NCBI GenBank assembly: GCA_025465145.1
Contig: JAODNS010000276.1
Coordinates: 1 to 12,548, forward strand
Origin: Frankiales bacterium
GTDB taxonomy: Bacteria; Actinomycetota; Actinomycetes; Mycobacteriales; SCTD01
Length of the DNA: 12,548 nt
Reading direction: 5' to 3'
Positions 6,639 to 12,548 of the stretch are shown here, in pieces (positions within the stretch are counted from its first letter, which is position 1; each line of letters begins with the position of its first letter). The position numbers and the translations under genes were made by a program. The notes beneath the pieces were generated by a model. The model was given only the letters and a program-made list of their open reading frames with translations, searched no databases and had not been told where the DNA came from.

Positions 6639-7550
6639 GCGGGACCGCCGCAGCAGCACCGCGCCGGCAGCCCCCGCAGCGGCGAGGACCGCGAGCACCA
6701 CGGGCAGCACCGGCACGCCGCCGTCCCGCTTCCGTCGCGGCGCTGCCGCAGGAGCGGCACTCGGCGAGGACGAGGCCGAGGCGGAGGCGGCCATCGGCGC
6801 GGGCGACGCGGGAGCCGACGCGGGTACCTCCGACGCCGACGGGCTCGCGGACGCCGAGGCCACGGTCGCAGCGCCGCGGACCGCGAACGGGACCGGCGCC
6901 GCCGCACGGGAGCCGCGGCACTCGGTCGCCGCGCGCGGCAGGGACACGGTGCCGGTACCGGCCGTCCGCAGCGTGACCCGGGCGGACGCGGCCCCAGACA
7001 CGACCGCCGCGGGGACGTCGCGGGTGTCGCCGCCGACCTGCACGCGCACCGTCAGCCGGCCGCGGGTGCCGTCGCAGCCGGACACCCGGACCCGCAGCCG
7101 GTCCCCCACGTCGAGGCGCCGGTCGGAGAGCCGCAGCGCCAGTTGACCCCGCGCGATGCGCACCGCGAGGGTCTCGCTGGTCGGGTACTCCTCCGGCGGC
7201 CCGCAGAACGGCGCTGCGTACACCTGCGCCGGGCCCGGTGCCGCATGGGCGGGGACCGTCACGCGCACGACGTACGGGTACTTCTCCCGGCTGTAGTCGT
7301 ACGTCTTCGAGGTGCTGCGGGCGACGACGTTGTCGGCCTTGCCGTCGTAGCTGCGGAACAGCAGGTGCCCGTCGATCACGGCGCAGTCGCTGTACCCGCG
7401 CAGCACGAACGTGCCGCGGTCCGCGGCACTGGCCGGCGACACCGCCACCGACGTCGTCCGGTCCTCCTCCGGCGCAGGACTGGGTGACTCTGCAGCGACG
7501 GCGGGAGCGGCCAGCAGCAGGAGCAGCGCCGCTGCGCCGGCCCGGCTCAC
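6636..7550 (-). CDS. Secreted surface protein with two Cys-paired domains, Ser/Ala/Pro stalk and C-terminal membrane anchor
   Basis: A 304-residue product. The N-terminus has a signal peptide (SRAG then a Leu/Ala core, cleavage near residue 20, AVAA|ES). Two probable beta-rich domains follow, about 33-131 and 135-222, each with exactly two cysteines (C56/C116 and C159/C211) that could form one disulfide each. A Ser/Ala/Pro stalk (about 225-275) leads to a basic patch (PRRKRDGG), a hydrophobic helix (about 281-298) and an RRSR end. There is no LPXTG, so the helix rather than sortase would hold it. Ig-like folding is inferred from composition only; I recognise no family. The start is GTG at 7550, one base after the stop of the secreted protein at 7552-8601 and without a Shine-Dalgarno, suggesting coupled translation and a shared role at the cell surface. 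Confidence 0.8.
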   Translation of the reverse strand: MSRAGAAALLLLLAAPAVAAESPSPAPEEDRTTSVAVSPASAADRGTFVLRGYSDCAVIDGHLLFRSYDGKADNVVARSTSKTYDYSREKYPYVVRVTVPAHAAPGPAQVYAAPFCGPPEEYPTSETLAVRIARGQLALRLSDRRLDVGDRLRVRVSGCDGTRGRLTVRVQVGGDTRDVPAAVVSGAASARVTLRTAGTGTVSLPRAATECRGSRAAAPVPFAVRGAATVASASASPSASEVPASAPASPAPMAASASASSSPSAAPAAAPRRKRDGGVPVLPVVLAVLAAAGAAGAVLLRRSR

Positions 7551-7551
7551 G

Positions 7552-8601
7552 TCAGCAGGCGACCGTGCGGGCGTGCGGGATGCCGAACGCGGGCCGGTCC
7601 AGGTGCAGGTCGATGCGCTCGCCCATCCGCTGCAGCGGCAGGTGCTTCACGACGACGCACGTGCCCTTCTCCAGGTCGGTGACCCGCATCTTGTAGCTGC
7701 CCGCGTAGAGCGTGCCCAGGCTGTAGAACGCGCCGGTGCTGGTGAAGACCGAGAACGCCTGCAGCGGCTGGCCGGTGCTGGTCCGGCCGTTGGCGTCGTT
7801 CTCGAAGACCGAGAACCGCACGCGTCCGGCATCGGCTCGCGTGCTGCCGCTGGCGAAGATGAGGCCCTGCAGCCGCGCAGTGCCCTTGGCGTACGCCTTG
7901 AGCGGCGTGATGACGCCGAAGTCCGCGGACTCGAGGCCGTTGCCGCTGCGCTTGGTGAACGCGGTCGCGCTGAACCGCGGCCGCACGTACTCGAAGTCGG
8001 TGGACAGCTTGCCCGTCTGCGGGTCGCGCTTCTTCAGGTAGATCTCGACGTCCAGCCGGCTCAGCTTGTTCGCCCACTGGTGGTTGCAGACCGGCGTGCA
8101 CTCCGTCGTGGTGTCGGTGTTGCTCATGACGATGCCGCCGGTGAAGGCGGCTGTCTGCTTGCGCAGTCCCGCCCCGAACCCGCCGCTGCGGTAGTAGCTG
8201 GGCTCCACCGGGTCGGCGCACGCGGGCTTGTACGGCTCGCCGCCGCTGACCGGGTCGTCCACGGAGGGCACGTGGGTCGGACGCCCCTTGCACGGCGCGT
8301 ACGTGATGCTGCCGTTGAGCCCCTTCGCGTACAGGCCGGGCTCGACCGCGATGACGCCGCCCTGCGGGCTGCTGATGCCGGCCAGCCGGACCCGCAGGAA
8401 CTGCGCGTTGCGGACGGACGGGTAGTCGTTGGTGTTGTCGCCGACCGCACCGATCGCCGGCCCGCCCTCCGGCAGGCACACCTCGACGGGAAGGTCGACG
8501 CAGACCGGCACGGCACTCGCGGGTGCGGCGAGGACGCCCCCGGCGAACGCGGCAGTGAACAGCACCGCGAGTGCCCTCGCAGCGCGAGGACGAGCCCTCA
8601 C
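7552..8601 (-). CDS. Secreted protein of unknown function, cysteine-rich
   Basis: A 349-residue product. A basic start (RARPRAAR) and hydrophobic core give a signal peptide cut near residue 30 (PASA|VP). The mature part has eight cysteines, from C34 and C42 to a cysteine as the very last residue, so disulfides are likely. There are no membrane helices. The last 80 residues (GAFYSLGTLYAGSYKMRV and after) look like a small beta-sandwich of the carboxypeptidase-regulatory or Cna-B kind, but this is a weak impression. I recognise no enzyme motif. The start is GTG at 8601, with AGGGGGG nine bases upstream (8611-8617) and a TAGAAT box further out. It is the first gene of the long minus-strand run and is followed after one base by a membrane-anchored protein, suggesting that the two work together outside the cell. 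Confidence 0.8.
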   Translation of the reverse strand: MRARPRAARALAVLFTAAFAGGVLAAPASAVPVCVDLPVEVCLPEGGPAIGAVGDNTNDYPSVRNAQFLRVRLAGISSPQGGVIAVEPGLYAKGLNGSITYAPCKGRPTHVPSVDDPVSGGEPYKPACADPVEPSYYRSGGFGAGLRKQTAAFTGGIVMSNTDTTTECTPVCNHQWANKLSRLDVEIYLKKRDPQTGKLSTDFEYVRPRFSATAFTKRSGNGLESADFGVITPLKAYAKGTARLQGLIFASGSTRADAGRVRFSVFENDANGRTSTGQPLQAFSVFTSTGAFYSLGTLYAGSYKMRVTDLEKGTCVVVKHLPLQRMGERIDLHLDRPAFGIPHARTVAC

Positions 8602-8635
8602 GACGGTGTTCCCCCCTGGTCGACGTGCCGAGGGG

Positions 8636-8641
8636 ATTCTA
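8636..8641 (-). promoter_or_regulatory. Putative -10 box for the secreted-protein gene
   Basis: Minus-strand TAGAAT, 34 bases before the GTG at 8601, leaves room for a leader containing the AGGGGGG ribosome site at 8611-8617. No good -35 hexamer stands 17 bases upstream, but a perfect palindrome occupies that spacer. This would drive the first two genes of the run and possibly read on towards hut. Confidence 0.38.
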
Positions 8642-8647
8642 CGGGCA

Positions 8648-8659
8648 AAACGGCCGTTT
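8648..8659. promoter_or_regulatory. Perfect 12-base palindrome, candidate operator in the divergent spacer
   Basis: AAACGGCCGTTT reads the same on both strands. It lies between the divergent secreted-protein gene (GTG at 8601) and the pirin gene (ATG at 8706), 7 to 18 bases upstream of the TAGAAT box and 46 bases upstream of the pirin start. This is the usual place for a repressor site acting on the minus-strand promoter. The Rrf2 regulator encoded next door is one possible binder, by proximity only. The rest of the spacer 8602-8705 shows nothing else definite. Confidence 0.4.
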
Positions 8660-8705
8660 CCGCAGCACCCGGAAGAGCCGGCGGACGCGTCCGGTTGGAG
8701 CCGGC

Positions 8706-9437
8706 ATGCAGCCCGCCGTCGACGTCCGCCGCGCAGCCGACCGCCCCACGACCCGGATCGACTGGCTGGACTCGAAGCACTCCTTCTCCTTCGGCCGCCA
8801 CTACGACCCGCTCAACACCTCGCACGGATTGCTCCTGGTCAACAACGACGACGTCGTGCGGGCCGGGGCCGGGTTCGAGACGCACCCGCACCGCGACATG
8901 GAGATCGTCACGTGGGTGCTGCGCGGCTCCCTGGTGCACCAGGACTCCACCGGCCACAGCGGCGTCGTCTACCCGGGGCTCGCGCAGCGGATGAGCGCCG
9001 GCCGCGGGATCCTGCACAGCGAGAAGAACGACGCCGCCGCGTACCCGCGCGAGGACGTGCGCTTCGTGCAGATGTGGGTCGTGCCGGACGAGCCGGGGCG
9101 AACGCCGGGGTACGAGCAGCTCGAGATGGACGACGCGCTGCTGCGCGGCGGGCTGGTGCCCGTGGCCTCGGGACGGCACCCCGGCGAGGCGGCGATCGGC
9201 ATCAACAACCGGGACGCCGCGCTGTACGCCGCGCGGCTCGAGCCGGGGCAGAGCGTGCAGCTGCCTGAGGCGCCGTACCTGCACCTGTTCGTCGCGGTCG
9301 GAGCGGTCGAGCTGGAGGGTGCCGGCGCGCTGCTGGAGGGGGACGCCGTCCGCTTCACCGCCACCGGCGGGCAGCGCGTCACGGCCACCGCGCCGGCCGA
9401 GCTGCTGGTCTGGGAGATGCACGCGTCCGTGGGCTAG
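8706..9437 (+). CDS. Pirin-family bicupin protein (YhhW-like)
   Basis: A 243-residue product. The N-terminal cupin carries FETHPHRDMEIVTWVLRG and GRGILHSEKN. The four metal ligands expected from Escherichia coli YhhW and human pirin are present: H60, H62, H104 and E106. HSFSFGRHYDP near the N-terminus is also typical. Some pirins open flavonols such as quercetin with oxygen (quercetinase), while others bind transcription factors or metabolic enzymes, so the substrate here is unknown. The ATG at 8706 has GGAG five bases upstream. The frame extends further upstream to base 8571, but that part overlaps the divergent spacer and lacks homology. An Rrf2 regulator follows nine bases after the stop, so the two are probably co-transcribed. 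Confidence 0.9.
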   Translation: MQPAVDVRRAADRPTTRIDWLDSKHSFSFGRHYDPLNTSHGLLLVNNDDVVRAGAGFETHPHRDMEIVTWVLRGSLVHQDSTGHSGVVYPGLAQRMSAGRGILHSEKNDAAAYPREDVRFVQMWVVPDEPGRTPGYEQLEMDDALLRGGLVPVASGRHPGEAAIGINNRDAALYAARLEPGQSVQLPEAPYLHLFVAVGAVELEGAGALLEGDAVRFTATGGQRVTATAPAELLVWEMHASVG

Positions 9438-9446
9438 ACACGCCCT

Positions 9447-9917
9447 GTGCAGATCTCGGCGAAGAGCGACTACGCCCTGCGCGCCCTGTGCGTGCTGGCC
9501 GTCGCCGCCGAGGGGACGGCCGTCAAGGCCGACGACATCGCCGCCGCGCAGGCGATCCCGCGCACCTTCCTCGACGGCATCCTGCTGGAGCTGCGGCGGG
9601 CCGGCATCGTCGACAGCCGCCGCGGCCCGGACGGCGGGCACCGGCTGGCCCGGCCGTCGTACGCGATCACGGTCGCCGACGTCGTACGCGTGATCGACGG
9701 GCCGCTGGCGCTCGTCCACGGGCACCGGCCGGAGAGCCTCGTGTACGCCGAGCCGGCCGCTCGCCTGCAGGACGTCTGGGTGGCGGTGCGCGCCGGCCTG
9801 CGCGCGGTGCTGGAGCGGACCACGATCGAGCAGGTCGTGACCGGGCGGCTGCCCGAGGCCGTCACCTCGTTGGCGACGGACACGCGGTCCTGGACGTCGG
9901 TCTGGCCGCCGCCCTAG
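9447..9917 (+). CDS. Rrf2-family transcriptional regulator without iron-sulfur cysteines
   Basis: A 156-residue product. The N-terminus (MQISAKSDYALRAL, IPRTFLDGILLELRRAGIV, GGHRLARP) is a clear Rrf2 winged-helix domain that would bind DNA as a dimer. IscR and NsrR carry three cysteines near residues 90-105 for an iron-sulfur cluster. Here that loop (VHGHRPESLVY) has none, and the only cysteine is C15. The sensor, if any, must differ, perhaps through the His/Arg/Glu residues of the loop. The start is GTG at 9447, nine bases after the pirin stop, without a clear Shine-Dalgarno. The likely job is to control its own operon and possibly neighbours. The gene ends head-on with the aldo/keto reductase gene, sharing CTAG. 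Confidence 0.9.
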   Translation: MQISAKSDYALRALCVLAVAAEGTAVKADDIAAAQAIPRTFLDGILLELRRAGIVDSRRGPDGGHRLARPSYAITVADVVRVIDGPLALVHGHRPESLVYAEPAARLQDVWVAVRAGLRAVLERTTIEQVVTGRLPEAVTSLATDTRSWTSVWPPP

Positions 9918-10885
9918 AAGCCGACGACAGTGTGCGGGACGTACGGCTCCTCGAGCCGGATGACCTCCTCCGCCGACAGCTCCAGGTCGACGCTCGCGAC
10001 GGCGTCGTCGAGGTGGTGCGGCTTCGTCGCGCCGACGATCGGCGCGGTCACCACGGGGTTGCGGGCCACCCACGCCAGCGCCACCTGAGCCGCCGGCACC
10101 CCTCGCTCGGCGGCGACCTCCGCGACCCGCTCGACGACCGCCCGGTCGGCCTCGGCGTAGAGCGACTTGCCGAACTGGTCGGTCTCGGACCGCTCGGTCG
10201 CCTCGTCCCACGGCCGGGTCAGCCGGCCGCGCGCCAGCGGGCTCCACGGGATGGCGCCGATGCCCTCGTCCGCGCAGAGCGGCAGCATCTCCCGCTCCTC
10301 CTCGCGGTTGAGCAGGTTGTAGTGGTCCTGCATCGAGACGTACCGCGCCCAGCCGTTCGCCTTCTGCAGGTGCAGCGCCTTGCTGAACTGCCACGCCCAC
10401 ATTGAGGACGCGCCGAGGTAGCGCGCCTTGCCCGCCTTCACCACGTCCGACAGCGCCTCGAGCGTCTCCTCCACCGGCGTGTGCGGGTCCCACCGGTGCA
10501 CCTGGTACAGGTCGACGTGGTCCATCCCCAGCCGGCGCAGGCTGTGCTCGATCTCGCTGAGGATCGCCTTGCGGGACAGCCCGCCGCCGTTGGCGCCCGG
10601 CCGCATGCGGCCGTGCACCTTGGTGGCCACGACGACCTCGTCCCTGCTGGCCGCGAAGTCCTTCAGCGCGCAACCGAGGATCTCCTCGCTCGTGCCGTCG
10701 GAGTAGACGTTGGCCGTGTCGAAGAAGGTGATGCCGAGTTCGAGCGCGCGGCGGATGAACGGGCGGCTCGCCTCCTCGTCGAGCGACCACGGGTGCGCGC
10801 CGCGGTCGGGGACGCCGTAGCTCATGCACCCGAGGCAGACGGCGGACACCTGGAGCCCGCTGCTGCCGAGCCGTACGTACCTCAC
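9914..10885 (-). CDS. Aldo/keto reductase
   Basis: A 323-residue NAD(P)H-dependent oxidoreductase of the aldo/keto reductase superfamily with the full catalytic tetrad visible: D56 (FFDTANVYSDG), Y61, K89 (VATKVHG) and H130 (LYQVHRWD). The C-terminal nucleotide-binding stretch PIVGATKPHHLDDAV is also typical. The closest general group is the bacterial YajO/Tas-like branch; the natural substrate cannot be read from sequence. The start is GTG at 10885, overlapping the flotillin stop by four bases (GTGA), with a strong GAGGAGGAG site eight bases upstream inside the flotillin end. It is therefore translated with the nfeD-flotillin operon, although a membrane scaffold and a soluble reductase have no obvious shared role. 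Its stop overlaps that of the convergent Rrf2 gene. Confidence 0.92.
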   Translation of the reverse strand: MRYVRLGSSGLQVSAVCLGCMSYGVPDRGAHPWSLDEEASRPFIRRALELGITFFDTANVYSDGTSEEILGCALKDFAASRDEVVVATKVHGRMRPGANGGGLSRKAILSEIEHSLRRLGMDHVDLYQVHRWDPHTPVEETLEALSDVVKAGKARYLGASSMWAWQFSKALHLQKANGWARYVSMQDHYNLLNREEEREMLPLCADEGIGAIPWSPLARGRLTRPWDEATERSETDQFGKSLYAEADRAVVERVAEVAAERGVPAAQVALAWVARNPVVTAPIVGATKPHHLDDAVASVDLELSAEEVIRLEEPYVPHTVVGF

Positions 10886-12063
10886 TGCGCGGGCTCCTCC
10901 TCGTAGAGGACCTGCTCGACCTGCTCGACCTGCTCCGCGCGCTCGCCGGGGAGGGAGTCCGTGATGGTGCGCAGGATCGCGAGCCCCTGGCCGGCCAGCG
11001 ACGCGACCGTGCCGTTGAGCCCGTCGGCGCCGTTGAGCACCGTCAGGTTCGCGCCCTGCAGCCCCTCGGCAGCGGCGCGGAGCATCTCCGGCAGCTGCGA
11101 GATGACCAGCTGGTCCAGGGCGATCCGGCCCTCCGCGGCCGCGGCCTGGGCGGACAGCTTCGTCGCCTCGGCCTGGGCCTTCGCCAGCGTGCGGATGCGC
11201 TCCGCCTCGGCCTGCGCGGGCTTCACCACCTCCGCGATGAGCTCGGCTTCACGCAGCTCGGCGTTCTTGGCGGCGACGAGCGACTGCTCGGCCAGCACGG
11301 CCTGCTGCGCCTGCGCCTCCGCGAGCGGTCCCGCCGCCGCCTGCCGGGCCTGCGCCTGGTCGATCTCGGCCTGGTACTCGGCGCGCTTGATCGCTGTCTG
11401 CCGCGCGTACTCGGCCTGGTTGCGGTCGCTCTCCTGCTGTGCCATCGCGCTCGCCTGGTCGGCCGCGGCCTGCGCGATGTTCGCCGCCTGGTTGACGGTG
11501 GCGAGGTGCGGCGCGGCGAGGGCGGCGATGTAGCCGCTGCCCTTGTCGTCGATGGACTGGATCTGCAGCGAGTCGACGGTCAGGCCGAGGTGGCCCATCT
11601 CGACCTTGCTGGCGTCGAGCACGTTCTCCGCCAGCGTCTGCCGCTCGCGGATGATGCTCTCGACGGTCATCGAGCCGACGATCGAGCGCAGGTGGCCGGC
11701 GAAGATCTGCCCGGTCAGCTCGTCCATCTGGTCCTGGTCCTCGAGGAACCGCTGGGCGGCGGCCGCGATGCTGCCCTGGTCACTGCCGACCTTGAACGCG
11801 ATGACGGCCTTCACCGACAAGGTGATGCCCTGCTGCGTCACGCAGTCGTCGGTCACGATGGCCTCGCGCATGGCGAGCGTCAGGAACGAGACCTTGCGCA
11901 GGACCGGCAGCACCCAGGCGCCGTGACCTGTGACGATCCGGAACGGCAGCGCGTCCGGGCTCATCCCCGACTCGATCACGCGCTGGCCGCCGCCGCCGGC
12001 CTTCTGCTTTCCGCCGGAGATGAGCATCGCCTCGTTCGGCGCCGGCACGTGGTACCCGAGCAT
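10882..12063 (-). CDS. Flotillin-like SPFH-domain protein
   Basis: A 393-residue protein. It has an SPFH/band-7 domain (about 5-190; for example VTDDCVTQQGITLSVKAVIAF and HLRSIVGSMTVESIIRERQ), then a long Ala/Gln/Glu-rich coiled coil (about 190-325, including EAQAQQAVLAEQS) and a flotillin-type C-terminal part (ISQLPEMLRAAAEGL). Flotillins form oligomeric scaffolds on the inner face of the membrane and organise lipid domains. No clear N-terminal membrane helix is visible, so attachment may be peripheral or through the hydrophobic N-terminus. The ATG at 12063 has a GGAAGAGG site close upstream. An NfeD-like gene ends 18 bases before, the usual partner in bacteria. The C-terminus carries a small triplicated EQV motif. 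Confidence 0.92.
   Translation of the reverse strand: MLGYHVPAPNEAMLISGGKQKAGGGGQRVIESGMSPDALPFRIVTGHGAWVLPVLRKVSFLTLAMREAIVTDDCVTQQGITLSVKAVIAFKVGSDQGSIAAAAQRFLEDQDQMDELTGQIFAGHLRSIVGSMTVESIIRERQTLAENVLDASKVEMGHLGLTVDSLQIQSIDDKGSGYIAALAAPHLATVNQAANIAQAAADQASAMAQQESDRNQAEYARQTAIKRAEYQAEIDQAQARQAAAGPLAEAQAQQAVLAEQSLVAAKNAELREAELIAEVVKPAQAEAERIRTLAKAQAEATKLSAQAAAAEGRIALDQLVISQLPEMLRAAAEGLQGANLTVLNGADGLNGTVASLAGQGLAILRTITDSLPGERAEQVEQVEQVLYEEEPAQ
10909..10935. repeat. Three tandem copies of a 9-base unit in the flotillin C-terminus
   Basis: GACCTGCTC occurs three times head to tail, encoding EQV-EQV-EQV on the minus strand near the flotillin C-terminus. The unit is in frame, so copy-number change would only lengthen or shorten the acidic tail. 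The aldo/keto reductase ribosome site lies a few codons further on. Confidence 0.85.
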
Positions 12064-12081
12064 GGTTCCTCTTCCCTGGGG

Positions 12082-12297
12082 TCAGACGTCCGCGACCGAC
12101 CACGCCTCGACGTCGATCCGACGTCCGCCGCGTGTGCCGATCACGAGCACGTGGCTGCCGATCGGCAGCTCGTCCGCGCTGTAGGCGAGGTAGGTCTCGG
12201 GCAGGCCGTGCACGTTCAGCACGACCTCCCCCGGCACGTCGCCGCCGCGCACGCGGACGACGACCCGGCCGGTACGACCGACCAGCCCGTCCCTCAT
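12082..12297 (-). CDS. Small NfeD-like protein (OB-fold), partner of flotillin
   Basis: A 71-residue product beginning MRDGLVGRTGRVVVRV and ending RRIDVEAWSVADV. The alternating beta-strand pattern, with a glycine early and the phrase IGSHVLVIGTRGG, resembles the soluble OB-fold domain of NfeD proteins, which sit beside SPFH proteins. The membrane part found in longer NfeD proteins is absent, as in short forms paired with flotillin. The ATG at 12297 has a strong GAGGGAGGG site five to ten bases upstream. The frame continues upstream without a stop, but the extension has no support. The flotillin gene starts 18 bases after the stop. Assignment rests on strand pattern and neighbour, so it is good but not certain. 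Confidence 0.75.
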   Translation of the reverse strand: MRDGLVGRTGRVVVRVRGGDVPGEVVLNVHGLPETYLAYSADELPIGSHVLVIGTRGGRRIDVEAWSVADV

Positions 12298-12329
12298 CGC
12301 GCGCCCTCCCTCGTCGCAGTACGGCGCGG

Positions 12330-12335
12330 AACGTA
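12330..12335 (-). promoter_or_regulatory. Possible -10 box for the nfeD-flotillin-reductase operon
   Basis: Minus-strand TACGTT (TANNNT) lies 32 bases before the nfeD-like ATG, in the 40-base gap after the upstream gene. It overlaps the palindrome ACGTACGT (12331-12338) and one arm of a short inverted repeat GTACG/CGTAC (12319-12323 and 12332-12336). No convincing -35 is seen, and the genes could also be read through from upstream. Confidence 0.25.
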
Positions 12336-12337
12336 CG

Positions 12338-12548
12338 TCAGACCGGGCCCTGCACGTGCGGCTGCTGCCGGCGGGCGCGGGCGGCGAGCGCGACACCCAG
12401 CCCCGCGACGCCGACGAGGACACCCGCCGTGCCCACCAGCGGCACCGGCAGCCGGTCGGCGACGGCGGCTGCCCGGGCGGGTGCGGCGACCTCCGGCTCG
12501 GGCACCGGGGCCGGACTGGGCTCGGCCGTGACGGCAGCCGCCTCGCCG
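12338..12548 (-). CDS. C-terminal end of a membrane-anchored protein (partial, runs off the right edge)
   Basis: Only the last 69 codons are in the window, ending at TGA 12340-12338. They read as a Pro/Ala/Glu-rich stretch (EPSPAPVPEPEVAAPARAA), a hydrophobic helix of about 20 residues (VPLVGTAGVLVGVAGLGVAL) and a basic tail (ARARRQQ). This is the layout of a secreted protein held by a C-terminal membrane helix, as in the surface protein at 6636-7550. There is no LPXTG motif. The helix, the basic tail and G/C-rich codon third positions support the frame. Function cannot be judged without the rest. It lies 40 bases upstream of the nfeD-like gene on the same strand. Confidence 0.65.
   Translation of the reverse strand, partial: GEAAAVTAEPSPAPVPEPEVAAPARAAAVADRLPVPLVGTAGVLVGVAGLGVALAARARRQQPHVQGPV

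Noticed and set aside
9435..9449. TAGACA six bases before the Rrf2 GTG as a fourth leaderless promoter
   Set aside because: The spacing matches, but the last base is A rather than T, and the TAG is the pirin stop codon. Co-transcription with pirin is the simpler reading.
1..12548. tRNA or rRNA genes, CRISPR arrays, insertion sequences, phage or defence genes
   Set aside because: I looked for cloverleaf-like stretches, regularly spaced repeats, transposase motifs and integrase motifs on both strands and saw none. The window looks like stable chromosome.

Overview
The window is very GC-rich DNA of the kind seen in Actinomycetota. Codon third positions are strongly G/C-biased, GTG start codons are common, and neighbouring genes often share stop/start bases (GTGA overlaps). 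A DUF222/HNH-type gene, a Streptomyces-like HutH and a cysteine-less Rrf2 regulator fit the same group. I cannot name a genus from this stretch. It carries no RNA gene, CRISPR array or insertion sequence that I can see.

Left edge (1-818, minus): a DUF222 (13E12-repeat/HNH-associated) gene, cut by the window edge and interrupted by an in-frame amber codon at codon 65. The spacer 819-1090 holds its promoter, a loose direct repeat and a dyad-rich stretch that may end the hut transcript.

Centre (1091-8601, all minus): one unbroken run of eight genes. In transcription order it encodes a secreted protein of unknown function, a surface protein with two Cys-paired domains, a stalk and a C-terminal membrane helix, two 57-residue membrane proteins, and then hutH, hutU, hutI and hutG. 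The four hut enzymes form a complete pathway from histidine through urocanate, imidazolonepropionate and formimidoylglutamate to glutamate plus formamide. The genes are separated by 17 bases or fewer, and several overlap. Each of the two small membrane-protein genes has a TANNNT box exactly six bases before its ATG, as does the DUF222 gene. This pattern suggests leaderless transcripts, and the two boxes upstream of hutH are the best candidates for the hut promoter. No HutC-like regulator gene lies in the window.

Middle right (8602-9917): a divergent spacer with a perfect 12-base palindrome, then on the plus strand a pirin-family cupin and an Rrf2 regulator without the iron-sulfur cysteines. 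These two are probably co-transcribed.

Right (9914-12548, all minus): the C-terminus of a membrane-anchored protein (partial), a 71-residue NfeD-like protein, a flotillin/SPFH protein and an aldo/keto reductase whose GTG start overlaps the flotillin stop. The reductase and the Rrf2 gene converge, and their stop codons overlap in CTAG, leaving no room for a terminator between them.

Most of the window is ordinary actinobacterial chromosome. The points most worth a second look are the leaderless-promoter pattern, the small membrane genes locked to hutH, the unknown surface-protein pair in the same run, and the amber-interrupted DUF222 gene.
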